64,000 nt of DNA from Patiria miniata (GCF_015706575.1 NW_024037064.1:8285606-8349605), one strand, 5' to 3'; shown: positions 32,754 through 46,818, counted from the stretch's first letter. Numbers and translations are program-made. The notes: generated by a model from the letters alone, not told the origin.

Positions 32754-33081
32754 CAGGGTGAGTGAAGCAAAACGAAACCCAAATGTCGTGACCATTGTTT
32801 TTGTAAAGTTCTGCATGTAGCAATTTCAAAATCTAGGATATGAAAGCCCAATTAAAAAAAGTGTGCGTTCGTTCAGCAAAACAAAAACAAAACTTTAAAA
32901 CGGTGGTTGTGTTTAAAAGTCCGTAACTTAAAAATTGAGTGATTTGAATGATTCTTGTACACTAAAAGACTGGGCTTTTGAATAAGGGATTCATATCCTA
33001 GATTTTGAAAGTGCTACATGGAGAACTTTATTAAAACAATGGTCCCGGAATGAGGATTTCGGTTTTTGATCACTCACCCTG
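32754..33081. mobile_element. Fold-back MITE, CAGGGTGAGT family, unit 2
   Basis: 328 bp with the same ends as 31131-31530. TA is intact on the left (32752-32753) and reads CA on the right. It has lost some of its centre. Confidence 0.85.
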
Positions 33082-33299
33082 CACATGAATATCAAGCACA
33101 CAAAGCAGGATTCTTGCGTTCTATCATGCAATCGCGTTTTGTAAAGTGGTGCAGAGTAAGAAAACTGACAATTACTGACACCTCTTAATGCTGAAGTGAT
33201 TGAAACCTGAAAGGATAATTCATTGAGGAACCGTTGCTTTGGTAACTGTTACAGATCTTTGTAAAACTTTTACAAGTGATGTATTATGGAAATCTTTAC

Positions 33300-33377
33300 C
33301 TGGTTTCTTCTCTAGGCCCAAGCTAGGCTTTTGCTCCACTAGCGTTTTGAATTCTTTGTTTACATCTGCTGTAAACT
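33300..33377 (-). CDS. 78-nt phase-1 linker exon
   Basis: Phase 1 in and out between ATCTTTAG and GTAAAG, encoding FTADVNKEFKTLVEQKPSLG then LEKKP. It is the duplicate of 31726-31794 and the farthest upstream exon of the copy A gene that I can support. The start codon was not found. Confidence 0.45.
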
Positions 33378-36000
33378 CTAAAGATCTACAGTGTGTTAAA
33401 AAATGCAAACAAAATATAACGGCATGCCTGACGTAAAATGTGTAACCAACATAGATAGTATAGATATGGTTTGAACGATACGTCTTTCCACTTTAAAATG
33501 AGAAAACAACGTCCGAATCTGATGATGTTTGACAGAGTTATGAGTAATTTTCCAAGAGAGGCCGAATTGACCATGGGACCATCAAGTTTTCAATTTAAGG
33601 CATTGGGACAAATATAGCCTACTGCCTATGTGTGGATAAAAGATGTGTTAGCGAGTACTTGCTATCACCTCAAGCTAAACATTTTTAGCATGTAAACATG
33701 TTTACAATCTGATAGCAAGAAAGTGTTTAGAACTGTGCTTACTCGCTCAGCATGATATTGGCCAGGCATAATAATGATATTTCTACCAACTCACCTCCCG
33801 ACGTCTAGTTCTCAACAAACTTCAGGAGCTATCGCAAAAACAAAATGGCGCTACTGAGGGTGGAAAAACCAGTGCGTCACAGCCAACAATAACGTCTACG
33901 TCAAGGCAGTTGTTAATCTGTAATATTATGTAAACACACAAAATCTTGAACTTTGAACACATTTGAAGCCTTTTGCTGCATTGGTGGACGCGTCTGCTGC
34001 ATGTTGGCCAATGCTATGAAAGGCATTTAAGGCAAATGCATGGTTGGGGGAAGTGTAAAATCATTCATGTAAAGCCCGCCACACACCTTTTCCATTGGTC
34101 ACAAGTGGTCGCCGGTCAGTCGATCACATGACCAAATTCTGATGACTAGTCACATGACAAAATGGCAGCCGTCAATTTTGAATCATGTGCGATCACATTC
34201 CTTCGTGAATCTGATTGGAGGTTAACATAAATATCCCAAGTCCCATACGATGTGTACAAAGCCGACATTCAAGTCTGTAATTGAGACCTGCATCATCGGG
34301 GGTGATGACTCTGCACAAACCGTCCGCAGTTTGTACTGCAGTGGCATATACCGCACAATCGATCGGCTGGCGACCGAATAAACCCAGCAATTGCCGACTT
34401 GATTTCGAGTTTATGCTTGAAGGCGTAATTATGGTTGATATGATACTACTCTTTTGCTTGTCTTCTGATCACATGTACAACTAGGGAGGGTGCACTTCAT
34501 ATATGGCTGATTTCGAAATGTTCATTTAATTTCCAATTCATTCGTATGGCACTTTCGACGGTACTATACGGCCAGCCATTCGCGGGTTTGATTTGTTTCT
34601 TTCCTAGACCATTTGATCAATTCCCCAACAGCAACAAATGTATCTGAGCATCGACATTTTGCATAAAGGTGTGCGTTCAACCTGTCAGAACTATAACAGT
34701 GAATCGTGTGCATAAATTGTTTGCATGAGCAAACAAAAACTGCATTAAAAAGGCAGGTTTTTGTATGTACTTCTTTAAAGCTGGTAAGAGTAGCACGCAA
34801 AGGGCATTGAAGAGCTGTACGAAGGGCGTTGAATGAATAAGCTCCACGAACCCCAATTTCCGTTTACCTGATTTAGATTTACTGAATGGGGGAACAAAGT
34901 TGACTTGAGTACCAGACCTAGTGTTAATACTTGAACGCTTTAATACTTTAATACTTGAATATTGTGCAGTTTTTGTCGTAATAGATGAAGTATTTACCCG
35001 GAAAATAAACGTCAAATTTCGAGAACACCGTTTACCCAAATTTTGTTTTTAATGAGGCTTTCATTAAAAAGTTTTAGAGAGATGTGGTCCCGAACCGATG
35101 AAACAAAAGCGAGATTGCACAGTTCATTTTAAAGCTAAAGATATTGTGCTCGGCGTTAACATGATTATGTAGTTATCATTTATAAGAATTTAAAAAAAAA
35201 AAAGACCAAAAACGTACACTCATGAATATTCAAAAATTACAATTAGCTGTCTTGACAGACTTCCACACCAGATCGGGCGCAGAGCCCTGCAAATCTGAAA
35301 GCCGCCGCGCGTAGTGGTCTTTGTTGAAGAGTATTCGTAGTATTTGCCACATGTACGGGCCGTTATCGCGCGTCTAACCACGAGTTTGGCCGAGTCGTTG
35401 ATCCTTGTGTGTAGGATCCGTAGGTAAAGGGACGTGGAAAACATGCATTCAGCTTTACTTGGGAAATCGGTTGCGTTGTTTTATTAGAAGCAAGCTTGCT
35501 AAGTGTACATTTTGTTTCTACTAATAAAGGTAAGCCCATTAAACAGGGGTCGCATTGGAAATTATCGCAGCATGGGAATGTGGACATGGTGGAGTTAAGG
35601 ACATCGAACAGCCGTCGGGTTAGTAGTTCATTATGCATACAGTATCATGAGTGCGGTTCATTGACCTGACGGGTGTTGAATGTCCTACTCAGTATTAATG
35701 ATCGAGGCATTTTCTGATTGGCTGAATGGCAGACGCACAAAATAAGCACGACACAGGCATGACAGAGATGCGGCGTGTGTGTGCTCACGAGCAGATAAAA
35801 AATTCTGCCTTTTTTATCCGGAGAATTTTTGTAAAAGTAAAAAAAAAGCTTTAATTGATCAATTGCGTCCATAATTGTGCAAAAGCTCAGCGAAAATCGT
35901 TGTTTTATCAATGTTTTATTCTTGTTTTATCACTCGAATCACTTCATATAAGGGGAGGGACTCCGGACTGTCTCCCGCGTGTGGGGCGGGGGGGGGGGGG
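33378..36000. other. No supported gene
   Basis: AT-rich sequence with short frames only. Short direct repeats around GTCACATGACAAAATGGC (34.15 kb) echo 30.37 kb. The 5' end and promoter of the copy A gene could lie here but I cannot identify them. Confidence 0.4.
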
Positions 36001-37700
36001 GCAGACGGATATGTTTCCCAGTGACAACAAAATCATGATTGCACTGGCGTGGCTGACATTCAATCTGTTTGTAGGATTGCACCAACTATAAGCGACATGC
36101 GGGCTGTTCGATAATTTTGTATTTAAATTTGGGGTTAATCGGTCGTAAACAATCCAAGTTCAAAGTAAGTTTAAACACGCTAGTTTGTAATTGGCCTCGT
36201 AAGCGCCTGTGGACAACATGCGTCTACCATGTCACTAAGGCAGTCTTCCCCAGCCGGCTTAACCATACTGATTTTTTTAGTCAGATGGCTTGTGGGCCCA
36301 TATGCATTTTTAGGTACACTCTTTGAAACATGTCGTCCGTAGTACATGTACAAGCCACGCCCCGTTCATTATAATAAAGGCTTTTCCAGTCGCTTTATTC
36401 GACAGCCAAATTAATGATGATTAGCCAATTTTTGCACAATTTTGAATGAACTGAAAAGATCGTTCACTTTAACTATAAACACAAGCGATCGCACTTTTCA
36501 AAGATGCTTTTTGAAAATGTTTTTATGCAAGTAAAAGAAAATCACATTGTGTCATTCTAATATGCCGGATCTTCCAGTTGCGTCGATTTGGTCATTCGAA
36601 TTCGCCATTAAGCAAGCATTTGTGAAATGTAAGCAAGGGAATTCGAAATAGGCCCAAGATATTAATTTGGTGTAAGAATTTTATAAAGTGAATTTGGTCG
36701 ACATTCCAAGAACTGCTTCCCACAGGATTCTTCCACTCTCCCGATAATCGTGCATAGAGCAATGGTTCAACCATTGCCAGACGTACACGCCGAGAAGTTC
36801 GACACACAAAAAAAACCATGGCTGAATGGCCAAGAAGAGACTCCCCACTATTCCAAAATAATGACAAAGCGGATGCTAAGAGTTGACAGACACACCGAAC
36901 GCATGGAGCAAAATCATAAACAAACGCAGCCAAAAAATAGCCATATTGATTGCTTAATTTATTTGCGCATCAAAATAAAGACATCAGATGTTACTGAAAG
37001 GAACTTCATGTGGATTGAGAAAATGTTAGACATCAATAAAAAAAAAATCAACATTAAGTTGAGACGATAAAAGCAAAAGAATTCAGGTGATATTTACTTG
37101 AATGAAATGACTTCAACTGGAGACATATATTTAGCATGTAAATGACAGGATTGAAAACGAACTTGAACGCCTGAAAGACCACAGGAACTACAGCAGGGGA
37201 TTAATTGCCTTCACATGGACCACTATCAACATGAATGTGAATTCTATTTTTGCGAAATTGGCCAGGAATATCTAAACAACTGTGATATAGTGACCTAATG
37301 TTTTCTTACTTGCAATAAATTTTGTGATAAAATTCAATTAGCTGTAAGATGTAAACAACTTTCTGCTTTCGCAAAAATGTGATTAAACATGAGAATATCT
37401 TTGTGAACTTTATTTTCAGTATTTCTATGGAGTCTTGAGGTCTCAGCTGGGGCCCAAAATTCCAGGCGTACGGTTATATATCCCAATGTGATCTGTACCA
37501 AATCAGAAATGGCCAACCTGGGTGGTATATCACGCGATCGTGACGCACGTCTAATTATCTCGCTTTGATGATGAAAATAACTTTGAAGTGGTTTGTTTGT
37601 GACTGCAAATTGTTTACTCGGCACACCAGCAGTTTACTTAAAATGAAACTTGGACCCGAAACCTTTGGAGGCCTAGCCAATTTTGATCGTTTATGCTCAT
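36000..37700. repeat. Local direct duplication, unit 1
   Basis: Matches about 38570-39900. Shared landmarks: GTAGGATTGCACCAAC, CAGCCGGCTTAACCATACTG, GGTTCAACCATTGCCAGAC and GGTGGTATATCACGCGATC. Minus-strand frames such as SEIIRRASRSRDIPPR occur in both but carry no recognised domain and break at different places. Confidence 0.75.
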
Positions 37701-38570
37701 TTTCATATCAGTGGTAAATATCTCGCGTATAGGTCCTTATTTGCTTTTACGTAAATAATTAGATTTTTGTCTCTTATCTGGGATTGAGGGCAGCGGCTGG
37801 TTCAATTGTCGATTATTAAAAAAAAATAAAAAAATAAAAAATTATACAGAAAATATGTTCTTGCACAATATCAGACCTGTAGGATTTGTCCATGCTACAA
37901 GCTGCAGGTCTCCAAACGTGACTCATCCCCTTTCGTGGGGCTTCGCCTGAAGTGCCAAGAGAAAGGTTTCGATTCAAATATGTCAAATTAAGCAGAATCT
38001 AAGAAACTCCGAATTCAGGCCTGCAGGAGAACTTTAATAATATTCCTGTTCATAAACCTTACGTTTAAGTACCCACTAAAAAGTTGAAAGATAACGTTTA
38101 CAAATCAAGTTTTGAGCCTTGCTCCCTTTTTTTTGAGCCAATGTACATCAAGTAATACACTTATGTTTTCAAAAGTAACTTCTAGGACTAGAGGCACTAT
38201 GCGTTCGTATGGACGCAAAAGCAACTTTATGTGATTTTTCCCCCCGTGATATTTACGTAACTTTTTATCTGTTCAGATATTGGCGTCACCAGGATATTTT
38301 CTAGGGGGGGGGGGGGGGGCAAAGCACATTTCCCTTCCAAAATCCTTGTACTTTATCTAGCATTTATTCTCAATTGAACATTTTTTAGGGTGGGGTGGGG
38401 GGACATTTAACCAATTCAATCCCAATTGACACCCCTGCAGACGACCATTTTGTTAAATGTGTATTAGAATAATAGCAAATATTACATAACACCTTTTTTT
38501 CTTTGCTTTTTCAGGGAGGGGTGCAATCTTCCACCTGCCCCATCCTGGCAACGCCCATGGGGGTCAGAGA
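37700..38570. other. Spacer with homopolymers
   Basis: Contains an A-rich stretch near 37819-37850 and a G run of about 15 near 38306-38320. Nothing else recognised. Confidence 0.5.
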
Positions 38571-39900
38571 CGCGTATATTTCCCAGTGACATCAAAATCG
38601 TACTTGCACTGGCGTGGCCAACATTCAATCTGTCCGTAGGATTGCACCAACATTAAGCAAAATGTGGGCTGTTTGATTTTATTTTTTATTTGGTGTGATT
38701 TGGTAGTAAACAATCCCAGGTCAATGTAAGCGTAAACACACTAGTTTGTAATTTGCCTCGTTAACGCCTGTGGTCATCGTGCGTTTACCATTTCACAAAC
38801 GCAGACAGATTGCAACATTGCAGTCTTCCCCAGCCGGCTTAACCATACTGAGTTTCTAGCCAGTTGGCTTGTGGGCCAATAAAGTAAAATAAATTTGGTC
38901 CACTTTCTAACAACCGCTTCCCACTCTCCCAATAACCATGCATAGAGCAATGGTTCAACCATTGCCAGACATACTGGCCGAGAATCTTGACACCAAAAAA
39001 CCGACGGCCGACGGACCAACAAGAGACAGGTATCCTTACCATTCCAAAATGGATGCTAAGAAGTAACAGACACTGGGAATGCATGAAGCAAAGTCATTGA
39101 CGACAGCAGCCACAAAATAGCCCTATTGATTGCTTCTTATTTCTCTTTTGCGCAAAAAAAATTTAAAAAATCGGATGTTCCTGAAAGGAACTTCAAAACT
39201 GTTAGATGAAGGGATTTGGAAAATGTGAGACATAAATAAGAAAATCAACATTCCAATTAACGGTAGAAGATAGAAGAGGAAAAGAATTAAATTAAGGTGG
39301 TATACTTAAATGACATGACTTCAACTGGGGATATATTTAGCGTGTCAATGACATAACTGAAAACGAACTGGAACACCTGAATTTTAGTACAGACCACAGA
39401 AACGACAACAGGTGACTAATTGGCTTCACATGGACCCCTACCAAGATAAATGTGAATTTTTTTTTTTTGCGAAATCAGCCAGGAATATCTATACAACTGA
39501 GACTGATGTTTTCTTACTTTTAATCAATTTGATGACAACATTCAACAAGCTATAGGCTTAAGATTTTAACTACTTTCTACTTTCGCCAAAATGTGTTTGA
39601 ACATTAAAATATCTTACCTTGTGAACGTTATTCTCCGTATCTCTATGGAGTCTTGAGGTTTGGGCCCAAAATTCCAGACGTAAAAGTATCCAATGTGATC
39701 TGTACCAAATCAGAAATGGCAAACCTGGGTGGTATATCACGCGATCTTGACGCACGTCTAATTATCTCGCTGTGATGATGAAAATAACTTTGAAGTGGTT
39801 TGTTTGTGACTGCAAATTGTTTACTCGACACACCAGCAGTTGAAACTTGGACCTCTGGAAGCCTAGTCAACTTTGATCTGTCACACACATCTCATGCCAA
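38570..39900. repeat. Local direct duplication, unit 2
   Basis: Second unit of the pair starting at 36000, somewhat shorter through several deletions. Confidence 0.75.
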
Positions 39901-41346
39901 CGGCTTTTGCGTTAATACTTCGAATATTACCTCTTATCATGGATTGGGGGCGGCTGAATTAATTGTTGATTATTAAATTTTATACAAGCAATATGTGTTT
40001 GCACAATGTCAGAAGTGTAGGATTTCTCCATGCTACAAGCGGCATGCCTCCAAACGTGGCGTAGCCCCTAACGTGTTGATTTTCGCCTATGTAGTGCCAA
40101 GAGAAGAAGTTTTAATTAAACTATGTCACATTAAGCAGAATTTCAGAAGACTCTATAATATAGTCAACAGACTTAAGCAGGCTAGTGGAAACGTTGAGAC
40201 CAAAGAGAAGTTCTTTTAGAACTTAAAGCAGGACTGTTCTTATCAGAAGTAAAACTACTTAGTGAAAGTTGATAATAAGCAGGACAAGTTCTTTTCAGAA
40301 CTAAATACATTCTAAGCAGTAGTTATTACTACATGGTGTTACAGCAAACTGAAGCGATACCGATACTCCACCATGCAAAGCCTCAAGTCTTAACTCCATG
40401 CCCTGTCAAGGATGCATGTCAGTCTTGATGAACCCATCTCTATTAATTTTCTCAGAATAGGTGGCAGACTGAGGTCTCACTCCCGAAAGTTGCTGTGACA
40501 TCATCAAAGAACGTCTCCTAGCCCAACTCATGATAAGATAAATGAGCACCATTATATAGCCTTAGGTAAAAATGTTAACCTTGCCACCATAGTATTTACA
40601 AGGACACATTTCGACAAGGAATCAATTCATCAGTCCAAAGTTGGGTGAATTTTACTCTAAAATGCACGTTGTAGCCTACTTGGGCGCTTTCGGGGACGTA
40701 GTGATCCTTGAAAGATGTAGGACACACGAGGGCGCCTTTTTGAGGGGATAAAATCCGGGTAAAATATACAGACGAGTTTGACAATCGCATATTAAACTAG
40801 GGTTCAGCTTCTGGAGGGAAGCTGGTGGTGCACCAATATTTCAAGGGGGCACTTGGGGCAACATATATATTGTTTTTATGCAATTCAAGATTTCAAATGG
40901 AGGGCACAGGGGGCACGACCCCCACCCCCCACGTTGTTACGCCACTGCCACCACAGAAAGTTTTTGTAATTTAGCCGAAAAAGGATTTTTTTTACTTTGA
41001 AGGAAGAGGCAGTAATTCCCATTTTTTTTTTTTTTTACAAAATGGACATCAATTGACGACATTGTTCCGTGGTTTCAGCACTAACGTTGTATGATCGATA
41101 CGTGACCCTCGTTATCTATTTTTCCCCCAGAAACTACAACGCATACATCAACAACATTTGATTTTCAACGTAAACCCTGTTGAAAATTTGAAGGTGAATA
41201 ACGAAAACTGAAAGCCCCGTCCATCACTTATTCAACTGCGGCAAAGTTTAAGTCAACAGAATTTTCCACAAAATATTGAATCACAAGTACATGAACCAAA
41301 AATATTTTGTCTCGTTGGCCCGCCATACTAACGTACCATTGCTATG

Positions 41347-41356
41347 TATATAAATA
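41347..41356 (+). promoter_or_regulatory. TATA box of the candidate transcript (copy B)
   Basis: TATATAAATA, in the same conserved context as copy A at 568-577. Confidence 0.5.
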
Positions 41357-41375
41357 GAGCACGCACGTGAGCGAG

Positions 41376-42660
41376 AGCGAGAGCGGTGTCAAAAAAAGTT
41401 CACATAGCTTTCATTGTGTTGGATACATACACACTCTTGTTGCGATGCAGTGAACGCCATTAATCGACGCGTGCATCGCAAAGGTTGGCGTTTGAAGTGT
41501 ACAAATGATATGATCATATAAACCATGAAACGACTTGTGAAAGCTTAAGTTCTACGTATCGCAGGACATTCTAGGAATCAAGGGACACAGACAAGGAACG
41601 TTATTTATCCGTCTTTTGCTTTGTGAGTACGGGTGCTTGTTCGACGGGACAGGCGAAGCGGTAACTGCTACTGCTACTCAAGGGTGACTTGCAAGTTAAA
41701 AGGTTTTTTTTCGCGATCCCTCTATGTAGTTCTTGCACGGCTTTTTTTTTCATTCCTAAATAAGTTCCTCAACTAAAGTAAACTTCTGTTTATTCCCGTA
41801 ACCATATTTCTTTAAATGTGACAGTATTTTGGGTAGAAAACATACACGGTTTTTCAGTTGGTGCCCGGCAAGCCAATGCTGTTTTGAACATTCTGTCATT
41901 GTACATTATACATGAGCTAGCTTCCTTCATTTATTTATTATGTCATGTTTATTAACATGCTCTTATACTTGGCGAAACATAGGTTTACTGCTAATCATGG
42001 TTTCAAATCAGTTTATTTTGCAATTTAAACTGCCCAGGTGGCCATTATATGATTCTTACAGCTTCAAAATGTGATGTGTTTAAAATGCTGTGTTAGAACA
42101 CCAAACAAATCAAGTTATTAGGCGATATTTGACCAATCAGGGCAAAGCTGTGGAACATATATAGTTTGGAAGGGAATGAGTAGGTTTATGGTGTAAATCG
42201 AGGACACACACGTGCACCATCATCGATGAATCGAGGACAGGAACCAAATCGAGGACGACCTCATTGAAAATGTGTACAAAACCAATGGATCTTTTGCAAA
42301 AAATAAGAGTACAAACAAAGGAGAAGGGAAGAGGAACAAAAGAAAATACTCGATTTACACCATAAACAAATGCTAGCTGATGTGTGTGTCCCATTCTGAC
42401 ACAGCTAGGTTTTTTTAGCAGACTGGATAAGTTTACCCACCACCCCCAGCTTTTGCCTTCTCTTGAAGGTGTTTTGGCGTCCTTAACAGGATTCGAAGGC
42501 AGCTAACTACTAATACATGTACACACAGGATCTTAAATGTATAGTGTTATGGTTTTGTTACTGATGTTGATGGTTTCGTAATACACTGTTGTTTGAACTT
42601 TGTAAGGGTTCAGCCACTCCCTCTTAAGAAGAAATAAAGTTATCCATTAGCAAGGCTTCA
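41376..42660 (+). ncRNA. Candidate non-coding transcript, copy B
   Basis: Partner of 596-1870 with scattered substitutions and few indels. The TATA box, pseudoknot stems, inverted repeat (arms near 42190 and 42350) and AATAAA (42633-42638) are all kept. The high identity fades near 42930. It lies about 3 kb beyond the Death exon of the copy B gene, in the opposite direction to it. Confidence 0.35.
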
Positions 42661-42929
42661 AACACTGAATCATACCCAAAGATAATATCACGGTTATCTG
42701 TGATTTGGATCTGCATGAATTATATCTTCTGTATCTTCTATGTTGCGCAAAGCTTAATTTGCCTGTTTTCTTTTAGAGTGAAAAATGTGTTTGCTGTTGG
42801 GCACTAAATGCTCTTTGTCATACCTTCATTAAAACAGTAAATTAGGCACGAAATGAAAATTGTAACCAAAGCACATGCAGTTCCAGTTAAAACAAATGTG
42901 CGGCAAAAGCTACATTTAATGTTCGATAC

Positions 42930-45667
42930 ACAAAGCAACATCACACTGAAATCTGAGTAAATACCATAAATTTCCATGCACAATTCACAAGTTAGAGTAT
43001 TTTGATATGGGTTATGTTGTTTCAGGCAGTTTTACAATTTTATGCCAGTAATCAAAAGTTGCTGTACTGTTGTCGCAAAAGAAAATGGTATAAGAAGTTC
43101 CCCGAAGAGAGGAAAATGAAAACAAAATTAAACAAAATCAAATGAATATCAATTTTTATAGTAAATACACACAGATCAATGATTCAGCTAAGTAGCGATT
43201 TCACATGAAACTATGTAAATTTCTATTATATTTTACACCGCTTATAATCATGTTGGTGTTACTGCTTTAAATCGAAGTAAACGAAACAAATAATTCGGAG
43301 CAAATCGATCAAATTACTGTTTGCTTTTAGAAAACTGAAAATTGATACGATTGTTACTTTTTTTCTCTTCTGAAACTCTATTAGTGAAGATATTGTATAC
43401 AATATTAAAAATTAACTGTACACATCCTCATTACATGGTACTTCATTTTGTACCGTAGGTTTGGCTATGATTGTTTTCTTTTCAATACACATCAAAGTAT
43501 TGTATTAATAATGTACATTCAGTTTCCCAACAGCAGCTCATTAAATTGTCTGCAATTAAGTCTGAATTTACGGAATTGTCTCAATATTAAACTGTACATA
43601 TGTATATAGTAAACGTGATTCTGTGCAGTTAATTCACACGAGCCACAATTAGGTTGAGAATCCAAACCATGCACAAAAACACAGAGGAAATAAATGCATA
43701 TAACGAAGCTACTTTTTATCTCGTTGAAACAATGCACAATCTGGCCTGGGCAAGCCATTTCGATTTAGCTTAGGCCGTGTCCGAAACGGGCTTCCAGAGC
43801 TACGGCTACGTCTATTGTCAGCGCGTCCCCGCGTATTTTCAATGGGCGCAGACCTAGACCTAGCTCTAGACAACTGATTCGGATGCAGCCTGAGTCTCTT
43901 TAAAGTGTAGTTCCCCACAAATTTAACGGAGGTTTTGTTTTACATTTTTCTTCACCAGCAGTGATTTCGTATAAAATAAGGCAAACAAATCTGCTTCTGG
44001 CATCCCTACCTATCCTATTCTGACAGCCCCTACCCCATTTTTTACGGGACAAATGAGAAAAAACCATCAATTTCTACCTTTTCTCTTGACTATACACAGA
44101 CGCCTCCATATAGTTGTACAAAAAAATACCACAAAATATCCCTTTCTACCTTCACCATTTGAAATGCCGTGTAGCCCTAATCGGAAGCAGGAGTATTTTT
44201 TTGTTTGCCTAAATAAGAACTGTTAGCATACACACCATTTTGAATGATTAAATTAAACTGTAAACTCAAGACTAATCGAAACTGTACGCCTAAGTCCGCC
44301 ATTTCTGTTGATTTAAGGAATCAATCCATAGTTTAACAAATAAAATATCTTTGCGGTTATGAACGCCTCACCATTATCATTTTTAAGTAGTGAATGGATA
44401 TATAATCCTCTCTAGCATGTCACATCCAGCAGCTGACATAGTACTATTTTACAACATAAAACACGTTTCTCTTGTAGCCAAGTTACCCCTAAAAAAACAC
44501 ATACCCTGTCTCTACATGTATACTCTCAGCCTGTATGGACTCTCGTTGCCCGATATTGAAAGGTTCAACAGGTGACGGGTGTTCTCTAATAAGTATTGTT
44601 ATGCACCGACTATGTAATTAAGTTCGATAAGAAACCGAATTTCACCCTAACATGTGATGTTATGTTGAAAGAGATACCTTATACATGTACTTTATAAAGG
44701 AAAAATCGAGTGAAAGTACTATATTTACATTACGTTATATTTACATTACGTAATGCAAAGAAGGATTATGCATAAATTAATACAGCGATTACAATGTCAT
44801 AGCATGCTACTTTCACATTTTGTTTTCTTCTTCTGTATAACTTTAGATCAAGGTTTGTTCTACGACGCACTCTTAAAGCTAATCCAATGCAAACAATTAA
44901 AATCAAATATCATTTTACATTTAAACATTTAAGCATACATTACTGAAATAGGATTATGTCATGGTGTAATTGACTACTCTACATTGAGCAATTTTTTTTT
45001 AAAATATCAGATACAGTCAACACTCTTTTCATCTGGCAGCTGCAGAAAACGAGTGCACAACGAGTTGCTGAGTACAATCCTTTCTATCATGCATGATAAA
45101 GGAATTTAAATGTCTTATTCAATGCACTGCAGCCAAGTCTATAGCTTTAACCAAAACAACTCTGAGCAAAGTCGTACAAAATTTGATTACACGTAGTTGA
45201 TTGTAATCTGCTATGTAACATTTATTTACAGGCCTTCGTTGATATAATTATTCTGAATATGTTGCTCATATCTATTTTAGGGGAAAAATGGTCCAAAATT
45301 TGTTGAAAAAGAAATTGATTAATTAAACACATTCCACAAATAAGGCACCTTAAGTCACTCGATTTTATTCTACTTTCTACTGTCAGTGAGTTGCAGCATT
45401 GGCTAACGATAAAACTAAATAAAAAAGACGGTAAAATTGGCAATCAACTGGGTACAAAAACATTACTTACTTTTAATTATCAAGTCACCAAATTATCAAG
45501 TCGCCAAATAGAGCAATCAACTCACATTTAGTATCGTGCAAAGAAGGAGCACATGCGCAACTGATTGTGTCACATGTACGTCCCCAAAGCCAATGTAACA
45601 TCAGGACGACATTTACCATGTACAAAATAATGTGCTTCTGGTTGGACCAAGTCGTGCAGTTATCTAT
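42930..45667. other. Intergenic duplicate sequence
   Basis: Diverged partner of 2140-5584. A copy-B-only insert of about 120 bp lies at 43770-43890, GC-richer, beginning GGCCGTGTCCGAAACGG. It includes the empty TA site at 44980-44981. No gene seen. Confidence 0.5.
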
Positions 45668-46039
45668 TTATTCATCACGATCTTTGTTGTTGAGATCATC
45701 TTGTATAATCTCTGCAGCCCTGTCTAGTTTCATCTCGATCAGTAACTCTACCAATAGCTGTATGGCTTCGCTGTCCTCTGTGTTGTTGTCTCTACGAACA
45801 TCGAAGTAGAGTTTCAATAAATCTTTCGTGCGAACTTTACCTGATTCAACGGCAACCGAGATAGATCTGCCTGGCATGTTGGTCATCCGTTGCACGAGTT
45901 GCTTCCAGTTGTTAGCGCCGTCGCGTTCACTGTCTAGATGATCACACAATGACCACACCGCTTTCTCTGACAGTCCGCCGAAGTCTGTGGAGTCAACCTC
46001 ACCGTGAACCATTTTTGAAATTCCATTGCCAATCTGTTC
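45668..46039 (-). CDS. Last exon with Death domain, ZU5-UPA-Death gene copy B
   Basis: Phase 0, 123 codons plus stop, starting EQIGNGISKMVHGEVDS. Death domain core: LSEKAVWSLCDHLDSERD, NNWKQLVQRMTNMPGRSISV and LLKLYFDVRRDNNTED. Against copy A the changes are mostly conservative and no indel is present, while the neighbouring intron has many, so coding constraint is likely on both. Joins the 36-nt exon at 46819. Confidence 0.9.
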   Translation of the reverse strand, partial: EQIGNGISKMVHGEVDSTDFGGLSEKAVWSLCDHLDSERDGANNWKQLVQRMTNMPGRSISVAVESGKVRTKDLLKLYFDVRRDNNTEDSEAIQLLVELLIEMKLDRAAEIIQDDLNNKDRDE

Positions 46040-46818
46040 CTGGGTATTTTGAAAACCAAATTACAATTTTTAAAACTTGGGCCTGTATTTTTCCTGATAA
46101 GTGAAATCGCTGAATTTTGTTTTTGCTGGCTGGAGTGATATTTTTTTCAGAATTACCCTGTTGGAGCTGTATTATGTTAGGTTTGGTTCAATGTCAAGCT
46201 TATTTGTAGATTAAAAGGGCTGAAATGTATCCTCAAAATGTTTTGTGACTTTTTATTATGCCTTTGTATGATTTTGAGTGAGCATCAGTGAGCAGCTTTT
46301 GTTATTATACACCTTCAGAATCGTAATCTTGGAAAATTTGGGGGAAATATCCCGAAAGGTTGCATGAATAGTTGTTAGTTTTAATATTATGAGAAAGTTA
46401 TATTGGGCTACATTGCTTTTTCTCCTGGTGCCGTTTCTATTTAACATCTACAACGATACCAGAAGCGCCACTATCTCGCCACTAAGAAAATTCCTTTTAA
46501 CATATACGGTAGCCTGATTATGAGTACATAATGTCAAACAGACCTGATGCGAAGGCCTATGTTCATCTTGGGTTTTTTTGTTATTCTAATAACAATGAAA
46601 ACACAAAAGGTTAGCTCATGCACATCCCAGCAAAGCTTGGCATTCCAATCTAAGATAGCTGCTACATATTTTAACTGTAATTTTAATGGGTTGTGTATGT
46701 CTTAGCTTACATAATATTCTTGTATGAAACGTGTATAGATTGAAGAGTTGCGTTTCTAAGAATGCCAATTCTTCTAATGAGTCACACTATAATGCGGGAA
46801 TCAGTCGTATCATCTCAC

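Noticed and set aside
34868-34917. Possible 50-nt exon (SGTQVNFVPPFSKSKS) with fair splice sites
   Set aside because: Its phase (2 in, 1 out) does not fit the phase-1 series, and there is no second copy to test it.
37800-38000. Possible tRNA T-arm-like GGTTTCGATTCAAAT near 37965
   Set aside because: No matching A box, acceptor stem or cloverleaf around it.
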